64,000 bases of DNA from Gordionus sp. m RMFG-2023 (Eukaryota; Nematomorpha; Gordioida; Chordodea; Parachordodidae), in contig NC_088779.1 in assembly GCF_954871325.1 (NCBI RefSeq), forward strand, positions 21,826,846 through 21,890,845. The letters are read 5' to 3'. The notes beneath the pieces were generated by a model. It was not told the DNA's origin. It was given only the letters and a program-made list of their open reading frames with translations, and ran no database searches. The position numbers and the translations under genes are program-made. This document shows positions 25,301 to 37,300 of this stretch, in pieces (position 1 is the first letter of the stretch; each line of letters opens with the position of its first letter).

Positions 25301-28300
25301 TATTAGGGATACATTGTTATTTCATGGGGGGGGGGGGGGGGGATAATACAATTATATTGTTAGCATAAATTATTATAGCTTACTGTATATTAAGTCCCCA
25401 TCAGCTGCTGAATACATGATAATTATTGATATTTTTTCATAATAAAATAAAATATTAAAGGTCTTTAAATATAAAGTAATAAATTTATTTAACAAGCCAG
25501 GAGCTAAAAGTGAGAAACAAGATATAATTACTTTTTGTCTGTAACTGTTTCCAAGGAAGAAGGATCTTCTTTCCAATATTTGATCAATTTTTCGACTATA
25601 GAAGTCATGATATGCTCCGCTATTTTCGAAATCTTGTTTTTATCCAGGGTTTCGTCTAGCGCTGCATTGTCGCCATATATACTGCTTAGACCTGAAAAAT
25701 TAATGCGAATTAAAAATTCGAGAATATAAAATGGGATAGTCATGGAAAAATTAATAAGCCCTTATGGACCAAGATAGAGGATGGATACCACTATATCTGA
25801 TATTTAGTTATATTTAAAACCAATAGAAAATGGTGACTCGCCCAGTTTGAGCATCACCAGTAGGACTAAATTAAAAGTTTTTTTTGCCCTTTTCTACACT
25901 TATATCGAAATATTTTTTACCCAAAGTACGTTTGAGCCTGAAATCAGCCAATTTTTCTCTTATATCGATCAAAACGTGTTTCCTAGCTGAACGGAATATA
26001 AATTTCATAATTTCTTCTTTGTCTAGACTATTCTGCAATGCATCATCTTATATAAAAAAACATAATGATTTTATTTTAATTTTCCTGATAAATATTATGT
26101 GAACTTTTTTTCTTTCATTCTTTCATTTAAAGAAAGAACATAAAGCCTGATATGAGAAAAAAACTAGCTCACAAAATATATTTGTAAGGTAAAAATATCT
26201 AACCTTAAATTTCTTTCTATTTTGATAAAAAACAACGATAAATAAAATTCAATCGATAACTAGTTATTAAAAAAAATACGTTAAAAAAACCTATGCTAAT
26301 TATAGAACTTTCCGGAACCGCAATTTTAAGCGGGGCTTTAGGAACTACGAAGGAAGAATGAATTTCGTAGGCCCATCGTTTCATATCCTTGAGATTTCCA
26401 AAATGCATGTAATAGTCAGTGATCAGGTAAAATAACTTTTAGGGGATCAAAAATATTATATTATAATTTTGTTAACATCCTCGAATTATAAAAATCTTGT
26501 CAAGAAATTAAAGTAAGACTCAAAACAAATTATTGATATAAGAAATGTGTTAAAAAACCCCAAATATTATATAATTTGGTAAATTTAATTACCAATGAAT
26601 TAGGATCGCTGTTACAAAATAGGTAATTGAGAAATATGGCTAAATGAGCCGGATGATTCTTCAAGGAATGTATGTCGTTGAAAGGTCCATAATTTTCGAA
26701 CTATTTAACGAATTTGTTTTTGTAATATATTAACAAAGAAAATTTTTTTAATTTAAAATAAACGAATATCAATGAATATTTTAATAATAATTTGAAAAAT
26801 GTAGTGTAAAAAGGGTATGGGTTAAGTTCAAATAAATTATTTAATCATATGAAATTACAGATAACTCAATATGTCTGGCAAAAATTCCAGAATGTTACGA
26901 AGAATTTCCTTATCCCAAAACATCCTAACTTTTATTCTGGTATAAATTTTCAATAATATATATTTCTTAAAAACTTTTTCAGAATCAGATGTATTTCCGT
27001 CGTCTTCGAGAGAAAAGGCGTGTTTGAGAATTTGATTTTTAGAGACTTCGTTGAGAATACACGCTGAGCGATTGAAGGGAGGAATTGAAAAAGGTTGGGA
27101 AGATTTCTCTGTTTTTTATTATTTTTAAAAATAAAATATAAAAAATTATTGTATAATTATTTACTCAGGGTCCCAGTGCATTTCGCCGGTTTGGTATGAT
27201 TCAAGGTTCAAAATTTTTTAAAAAACAGGGATCGGACATTACAGTCACCAACCTAAGGATCGGGTTTGTTCCAGGTCCGATATATAAATAAAAAATTATT
27301 ATTAAAATTTACTCAAACTTTTGTTTATTTACGTATAAAAATTTTACCTATAAATAAAATTTGATAAGTGGTCATAGATTTATAAGCGTAATCTAATAAT
27401 TTTTAAATGTTGATTTTAAGAAATGATCCCTAAAATGGCGAAGGGGGGGCATGTACCTTCTATATTATGTCTTATGGGTTCGTATATATGATTTGACGTA
27501 TAGTTTCCGGTATCCTGGGCCTCGTTAATTGCACCCTCTGACGTTTGGTAGAGATTATTAAGCACTGTAAGGCTCCCCATCCCGTTGATGGGCGATTGAA
27601 AACTATTGAGAGGAGAGGATGAGTAAACGTAAGGCGTGAATTCGGCGTTATTCTTTTCGTACATAGTGGTATCCAGCTTTGTTCATTTTTTTAAGCCCCA
27701 CCATTACAATAAATAATTAATCGTGTCAAGATTTTTTTCTCACATTTTTGAGACAATTTAAAAAGTTCAAAAAACCAAATAATTAGGAGGAAAATAACAA
27801 AATAAATCTAAATTAATTTTCAGCCTAAATATCATCAAGTGAATATTAGTGTTCCATATCGATTTTTTCTGATACATCAATTTTTCAATACTGCATTCTA
27901 CCATATCCCAATAAAAATGCTAAATATAATTTCTAATAATATCCTTTAATTTTCATTATTATGGTGTACTTTCCTATCTAAAATACAAGAAATATATATT
28001 TTTTTAATGTTCTCCTAAAAAATGATTTAAAAAAATGGATATAGATCATTTATAACAGCCACCGACGATATACGTTTTTAGTAGGTGATTAAAAAAAATA
28101 TATAAAGCCTAAACGCTTATAGAGAAATCAAAAAATCGTCCCAGTTCATTTTCGTTAATGTTAATGCATAGAAATGGGGGGTATAAGTTCGAATAGACTC
28201 TGAGGATATTTTTGGTATTTAATAGAGAATGATATTAAGTTTATCATTTCCTGGCAATTTAATAAGTATTTCAGAAAATAATAATGCCAACGAAAATGGT

Positions 28301-31300
28301 TAATTCTTTTGAAAATAAGGGTAACTCACCAAAGAAGAGACCGACCCGGTGGAGCGGCGATGTAGCGTGGTCGCGCTATTTTGATCGGAGGATTCAGTCA
28401 CGTATTCCTTTCGACTGGTCGTTATACTTGGTGGGTTTCTAATATCTATGACGTCACCATCGTCGTAAGACGACGAAGTGGCCATGATATGATTCTTGAA
28501 TAAATGAAATGAGGGGAATAATTTAAAAATATAATATACATTTTACGAGAGAAATAATCAAACTACGCAAAACATTTCAATAAAAAGGAAAAAAAATTAA
28601 ATGTGGAGGGAATGATTTAAATCAGCTGAGAAAATATTAAATTTTTCTAGTGGTGGTAAACCATGAGTGGAACGGGATTCATATCGATATATGCGGCCAT
28701 TTTGGTGAGGTTGTTAATGTTTTCGTTAAGCGACGATAGGCGATGAGTGACACTATTGATTTCTTGTTTGAGTTTGTAAGAAGGGTTGTAAAGGTATTGC
28801 TTTTGGAGATTCTTATATTTGTTGAATGCGATTATAATAAATAAATAAAATTAAGGATTAAAATCTTATAATTATATCCTAGAATCAATAAAATCTCAAA
28901 AGATGGAAACTTTCCTTATCTTGACCATATTTCATTTTTTTATCAAATACTCTTTTTCTTTCTTCTTTCTTTCCAATAAAACAACTTCCTGATAAAATCT
29001 TTAAAATAAAAATAGCCCGAAAATGGTTGGTAAGAGCGTAATAAGTTAGTGAATTTCCAGGATCCTTACAAACCAATTTCATTTTTCTTAATCTAGATAA
29101 GGCTTAATATAGTATTTTAATTCTTAAATAAAGTTATAAAAATTGTAAAAAAAAAATTCTGTAACAAACTCTAAGGATTAGGGCTTCTTGGTTAAACAAC
29201 TTTTTGAGAGTCAATATTTTTTCGTAAATAGATTGTCGCTTTAAATCCATCTAAAATAAAATAATATTATTGTTTTATGATACTCGGGAAAAATAAAAGA
29301 TATGTCACTGTCCAGCAGAATTGTTAAAGGATCTAGATACAAGTATCTAGATCCTGTATCTAGATATAAAATGTGGTATCTGTATCTGTATCTAGATAGA
29401 TTTTTTATTAAAATATCTGTAATTAGATATTATTTTAGATGATATATCTGTATCTAGATTCATTTAAAAAGTATCTTTTAACAACTCTGCTGTCCGGTAT
29501 GGACTAGAGCAAGTCTTAAGTCTTATCCGGCAAAACGAATGGGGATTTTCTCCTAAACTCGGTCGAACCGGATCTCGCCTAAAAAAATTTTATTTTATAA
29601 ATTAATTTCTTTTTCATATTTCCCCTTAATAAATTAATTGATATTTTATGTTATCATAACTATAAATAAAACACCTTCAATTTTTTTTTGATAAATTTGC
29701 TCTTTTAAGAGATAATTTTTAAATTTCGTAATTATCTAACCTTATGTAAAATTGACATTTATAATACATTATCCAAATAAAAATGAATAGACTAATATTA
29801 AATTAATATAATAAATATCGTAAGATGAAACAAAGCAAGTGCCTCGAGTTAATATTTATTTTTCGAAAAAAAGGTATTTTTTTTCAACGAATAATAAGCT
29901 AGGTATTAAAAATATAATATTTTTGGAACGAATCTAAATGATAATTTGGTAAAAAAAAATGAAACGGACCAATAGGGTGTTATTGATAAAAGTATTATTT
30001 CCTCTGTCATTTAAAAAAATCCCAATCCAAAATTATCGACCATAATAGGGGTCAAATTAATACCTAAAAAATTAGTTTGACATTATAATATTTCTTAATT
30101 TGATTTTATATTAATCGTTAATTAATATGTACAATGTAAGAGTTGTTAAAAAATTTGATTCGGGTCGATTTAACAAAAAACGACTTGATTAAGATTATAG
30201 CCAAAATAATATTATATAGGCCTGGAGATTTTGTTCGTAGATAGCAGAAAGGTTTGGACCTTTATGGCCTAATCTCGTGGCTTACATGATTTTATTTTGG
30301 CTAAAATCTTAACCGTGTTTTTAAAAATCGACCCGAATCGGGTTTTTATAACAAGCCTAATACAATGGTTTTAATGTTAGAAAATAGGGAAATGGTTTGA
30401 TATATTAGATTTTAAAAACTATTAATATTATTCGGAGATTGCAAGGGCCAGGAAAAAAAATAAGATAACTTTAAAAAACCGAGTTGGACCGTAAAATTCA
30501 AAAATAAAAATCCGGGTCGCTTGGGCCGGACTTGATAAAAAACTTTCTTTTCAAATCAAAGCCGCCGAAAATTCAGACTCAGCTGGTATCTGATATAAGT
30601 TCAGAAGGTATTATTATTTGTAATTGTTTTATTAATCCCTTGTGATATATTGAAAAAGCGGTTTAGAATCTGATCTTAATATTGTTAATCTTCGATAAAA
30701 GTCGTTATTACAAGGTTATTTTCTCGACATTATATTTGTGGACGATAATTTTTTCTATTTAGTTATTTAAAAAAAATTATGATTGGAACATAATATTGGC
30801 GTACGTTGACTTCAATATAGTAAGTCGTATAATAATAAAAAATACAATTAAATTAGGAATCCAACATGGTATTTGGGGGGTCTAGCTAACACTATAACAC
30901 GGGATAATTTTAAAAATATCGAAACTCAATAAAATTAAAAATCAGTAGGACCTTTTCTGGGTACATTTAGGTTACAAATTTTTAACGTGTTAAGCATACA
31001 ACTCATGGCCAGCATTTTATGAAATCGTAAACATATTTGAGGGGTAAAAAAAAGATAGCCAACATATCCATGCATCTCTATAAAAATATTATTAATTTTT
31101 TAACAAACTTAAGCATATGAATTTAGCGCAATTATTAAAATTAACCAAGCTTTAAAAAAAAGATGAAGTATATAGAGAGAGAATAAAAATTTTTTAAAGC
31201 GCCATTAGTAACGACGTTACTTTTTCTAAGGTAACGTACTATTTTTTTTGTTAAAAGAAACGTTTAACAACGTTAATAAATTAAAATACTCGTTAAAAAT

Positions 31301-34300
31301 CAAGTTTAAATACAATTATTTATTTTTTGGGAAAAATTATATGTCCCCCCCCCCCCACCCCAAAGCGTAATATAATAAAATTGTTGTTGATGTTAAACGG
31401 TATACTTAAGGGTGTGTTGAATGAATCGGTATTTTATTTTTACTTGCTTCGATTGCTGCTTACTCCATATTTGACGATCCTCTGAACCTTAACCACATTT
31501 AACCTTGTTCATTCTCAGAAGAAAATGTTACAAACTGGAAAGTGACCTTTTGTGAATCAATCAGAATGTATACCCCAGAGCTACCAATCCTCTTAATGAT
31601 TATTATAATCATATGTGGGCAGTGGCGCTCGAAGCAACAAAAAAAATGTAAAATGCCGACTCGTTCAACATTATCTTAAGGCATTTTTTTGCATAAATAA
31701 ATGAAATGTCTAGTGTGTGCATATATATATACCGATTCTTTATCGATGTCCTGCTGATTAACGGACCTGAGGGCGGGTGGGGTCGGTATATGGGATACGA
31801 AAGAACCGGTGGTATTTTGGTTATTAATGTTGACAGAATTTCGGAATTCGTTGGGCGTAAATTTTTTGAATTTAGCGTTGGGGTCGAGGGGAGACGAAAA
31901 GGATGAGGAAGGAATCAAGGAGAGATTCGCGATAGGTTTCTTGTTTAAATAAAGCTTGTCGTTGTTGCTCTCGGGGAAAATATGGGACTTAAGGATGGAA
32001 GGAGAGTGGCTTAGAACCGTTAACGCTACGTAAGACGCGGCTGTAAGATTTATTTAAAATAAAAGATTATTTTTCAAATATAATATCGTGCTAAAAACAT
32101 ATAGATTGGTTCCCAGGAACCTATAACAGACATGAGTCAGTACCGTAACTCTCAAGGAGAACTTTTTTGTCAACATAGATAATCGGCATTCATTGTATTA
32201 TTTCATATTTTAGTGCTGAGGAGGGAATTCCAGTTTCATTAGATTAGGAGGTCTAGGAAACTACTAGTTCCTCAAACACTGTAAATATGGAATATCATGT
32301 AGTTCTCAAAATTGACCATCTTTTCAAAGGGATTAAAAAGTCAATATTTTATCAAAGTTTCACCGTATTCAAAAAAAATATACTCTAAACTAATGCGATT
32401 TTATATGATTATTATACTATAAAAGTAATAATAATCCATTTTCAGTAATATGCGTAGTCTTCTAATAAGACAGTATTTCTTTAAAGTATTATTGAGTGTC
32501 TTCATTTTTCAGTAACTTATCTAGAATATTACTCGGAGGGATCACTTAAATGAATTTTAAATTATAAAGTATCAAATCATACTGACTGTAAACGATTAAA
32601 ATTTTTAACAAATCCTTTTCAGGGTAAACAAATGTTTCATTGTCCTCCCTCTAAATATGCTTGCCTGTAATCTTTGCCTACAATCTGACTAATTGTTTAA
32701 AATACGATTAAAAATCAGAATCGTTCCTAAAATCCAATCCAATCTTTTTTTAAAAATAATTTGGAAGAAGGAAAAAAAAATGTAATGAAATAAAATTAAA
32801 TTTAAAAAGTTAATATGATATTAATTTTCAAATGAACTAAAATGAAAGGCTAAAAATTTGAACGTTAAAATCAATTTAAATGGCATTTTAAAATTCATGA
32901 AATCTAATTAGGAAGTATAATATTAAAATTATTCGCATTAATAAAAAAAACGTTTGGCAAAAATACATCATTTCCCAATTCATATAATTTTTTGTTCTTA
33001 ATTAATTTCATAAATAAAAATTTTAAATTAATTTATATTTTCCTTTACTATTAGAATTAGAACAATATGAAGAAATAAAATACATCAGAGACTTACAGGC
33101 CAGGCAAAGTACCCGTAATGGGCTCTAGACATAATTTTCAAAATCCCAGAAATAAACTAATTAAAAACCCGGTTCGGGATAATATAACCCGGGGCCGGGC
33201 CTAAAAATAAATAAATTATAAACTCGGGCCGGGAAATAATGTTTTTTTTTAATAAGGGCCAAGGACGATTCCTTTAAAAATGAATTTAAAATTATAATCG
33301 GTTGGAAAATCGTATATTGTAAAGTTTAATTATCAATTTCTATTCTAATTTACAAAATGTCGGATGAGTATTATAGTCTATCACTTTTTTTGCAAAAATG
33401 CATTCTTTTATTCAGTACTGTTTCTTCCATATCAACAAACAAAAATACCGCCAGAAATAAGAAAAATTCGATTTGAAAAAAAATCTGGACCTGATAGTCG
33501 ATCTTTGAAGGGCTCTGATTTACACCATATAACCTGCTTACTCTGATGTTTGGAGATCAAAATATTATTTATCGATAACTCGAGCAAAATAAAAAAAAAT
33601 CTTCGATGCACATCTAAGACAAGTTGCCGGTTCAAAAAAATAGGCCGAGTTTGATCTTCCTTTCCCCAAAGAGAGGTTACCCTCCTAGAATCATTCCCCC
33701 GAAATCCCTGCAAGATTATAAATATTTTACAATAAGAGTTATTGGGAAATGACTGGGTTATGATGATCCATTTCTTTACCACGTTAAAAAAACTCTTAGA
33801 ATGATAAAAGATAGTAGATAAAATTTTTACAACTTTTTAAGCTGGCAAGCGTTTTAAACGCAGCGTTAAAGAGGTGAGAGGTGGACGGATAGACCTGAGC
33901 CTAAAAATTAACCTTTTCATGGATCATATCGAATTTCATTTTTTCACATCAAAACGAATAAAGAATGCAAGAAAATCCATGAATATAAAATTTTGTCCAA
34001 AAAAAAATATCGCAAGTAATTGTCGCAAATGTTTTAAAAAAATATCACAGGTAAAAAAGAATAAATTGGTCGAATAAAAAAAAATTAATAAAGTTTTGAT
34101 TTTATTAAATAATAGAAGTAAAAAATACTATAATTTAATTATTATAATATTTAAAAAATTATTAAAATATCGCGTGGTAAAATATTTTTAAAGGTAAATT
34201 TTTTTTAAAAACGATTTTCTGAAACCTGCCTAATTCGAGCGACAAAGAAGAAGGACCGGACAAAATACTTATGTTTTTAACTAATATTTATTTTATCTTT

Positions 34301-37300
34301 TTTAAAAAAAAATTAAAATTGTTATTCCCGTTTATAATCCAAATCCAACATATACGGGGCCGAGAAAAATCCAGCCCCGCCTGTCTGAGCAGGGCAGTTG
34401 GTCAGATTGTGAAAAGCTCTATATTAAACAAGTTGCACGATATATATATAATATAATTTATGAATTGGTAAAGTTATATGGTATTTTGACTTCTTGCGCG
34501 ACTAAATGAACTAACTTTTATTATTATATTAAACGTAGCCTTAACCTCTTCTCTTTTTTAAAAAATAATAAATATGAGATAATTCCATTGAAAAAAAAAG
34601 AGAAGTAAATCATTTGATAATAATATAGTAAAAAATAATAATTCATGTTTACCAATATTAACGAACTCAAAAGGTAATTGATATAATAATTATCTACGAT
34701 TAAACAAACACAACTATCGATATGATACAATTCTGTGGTCATCGGACATAATTACTTTGGTCAAAAATTCCACACCAGAAAGTGAAAATTTATAATATAA
34801 ATTCTAAAAAAATTAACATCGTAATGAGATAAAACTCAAGATTTTGTGGAGGCTACGCAAAACTTAAATCCATGTCAAAAGATTTGTAAGTGAGGGGGAG
34901 GGGTATTTATGCTAGGAAATACATAGCATGCAGTGCTGTGTTCATATCTGTGGGAAATTTTGCATAGCATACAAAATCAATGCGCTTAGATATTTTGCAT
35001 AGTTTTTTAGGTCGGGCGAAAATTCTGTCGTAGATAGAAATACATTACAGTATAATCCAGCTTAAAAATTAAGATTATTAGGATCCGAAATCAAGGGTAT
35101 ATAAATGAGAAAAAAAATCGCGATTCACAGTTAGGGCGAATAAGCGGTGAAGTATAAAATATATGATATAAATATAATATTTCTCTATTTGCAAATCGTG
35201 CTAACTGTAAATACAAGGTTATACGAGTCAATCTGTTCTCCGTAAAAGAAGTAAACTAAATTAAAGAAGCAGGTCTATAAGGTTAGGCATGTTTCTTTAA
35301 ATAAATACATTTTATTAATAAAAATGATTTTATATACAGTGCTTATTTTAAAAAAATTTTTTGATATAATAAACTCCTATAAAAAAATTATTAATATTTT
35401 CCGATTTAAGGGAATATAAAGAAGCATTTATATAAATATTTCAATCTGCCATTATTTAAATAAGTATTGACATTCACAGTTGTAGTCAAATTTATCCAAG
35501 AAGGGCGTTTCTAAATTGGGGGGGGGGGAGGAGCTTCGCCCATAAATCCCCCTTGCCCTGCCTTCGGGAATATACCCATTTCGTGATATAGTTTTTATTT
35601 TGTTCATACTCGGTTTCTTCGGTCAGGAAAGTTGATTGAGGAATTAATAAGTACTAATCATAAGCTAAATATTAGAGCAAATCAGATATTTAGTTCTTAG
35701 ATATTTCCCATCCTATCAGTAGGCCAATTTTTCTTATTCATCTACATTCGAATTATGGATTTTGCTTCGTTTATGAATAGGCCCCCACTTTTAATGAGAT
35801 TAATTCAGATATTATAATTATTTTCACTCCTTTTGGGGGCTCCTGGATTTTATTATATTATTTTTTTATTAGCATAAATCTAATTACACCTGAATACATC
35901 TGCAATGTCCGATTTTCGTATCGTAATCCGATAGATACACATTCAGAGGCTAATATGGGATAATATTCCATCACTAGTCTATTTTTAGGTTGAATCTGGC
36001 CCATTTAGAAAAAGTCAAGTTAAGCTTATTTTTATCCATCTGCAACTGCATAATATGAATTGCCCTGTGTTAAGCTTATATCTAACTACTCTACTTCAGA
36101 TTTAAATGTGTCTCTTTAAGATGTTCTCATATCTGTTATGCATATTTTGTTGGTTACAAATCCTGGACATAATAATACAAGGACTCGATAAAATAAAAAT
36201 TTTGTTTTCAAAATATTTGTTATTAATATAAACTAAAATGTTAGATATTTGTATAGGCAAAATGTTTTCAAAGAACGGAATATTATTTTAATGAATAGTT
36301 CAGCCCTTGTGCAATCTATCCTAAAATAGACAATTTCACGCAGATGTCGCCCTTTAAAATAAAAGGAGTGGAACCAAGGATCATCGAAAGTCACGATTAA
36401 TGGTAAGGAAGGTAAACAAGAATTACAATTTAGAGATGAATATTGCCCGACCCGCAAAAATTTTCGAAAATGTTTTTCGACCCTGCCCTTAAAATAATTT
36501 TGCAAATGTCGACCGTCTCGTAAAACACAAGTTACTAGGCACGACCCAAAATATTTTTTTTATAGTGGAAAAAGATATAACTTTGCTTGATTCAAACATC
36601 TAAAAAAATTGCGAATTGAGTCAGGCCTGAAAAATATTTTTCTTAAGCTACCCTTCCCGAAATATTTAATTGTTCTCTTCACGTGTATACCGATATTTAT
36701 CTAAACGCGGATGAGAATAAGGAGAAAAAGAAGAAAAGACAAAAAAAAGAATATAAAAATAAAATAGTGCTATATGCTATAAGGGAAACAATTTTTTTTT
36801 TTACGTTTGAATGTTTCATTAATTTTATAATAGTAAAAATAAAAAACGTAATAAAGAAGGTATGATTTGATTATTTTCCTTTTTTAATAAATATAAATTA
36901 ATGCATTTGAACGTTTTATCATTTTTACTATTTATTACAAGTTACAACTTTAAAAAAAATACAATGTTAAAAATGTAGCATTTTGTTTTGTTTTTTTTAA
37001 ATATAAAGATTGTGGAAATAATATTATTTTAAAAAGATACGCCAGCGCTCATCAAATAGAGGTTAATGATATTTTAATATTTTATTTATTTTTTTCCTTT
37101 TGTTTTTTAAATTTTTTTTATATATTACAAAAAAATTGGTAGTAATTACGCTATAAAAGAAGCTGCCTAACTTGAGCCACCGTTCGAATAAAATGATTTG
37201 TCCCTAAATGTATACATTTAAAAAAATATATGTAGGGTGCTATATGTAGGGCGGAAAATTCAGCGGCCTCTGCTCGAAATTAAGCAGGTTTTTCGTTTCA

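Noticed and set aside
33432-33782. Minus-strand open frame of 116 codons in the largest RhoGEF intron
   Set aside because: No recognisable domain or coding bias, and it overlaps plus-strand frames equally well; treated as chance.
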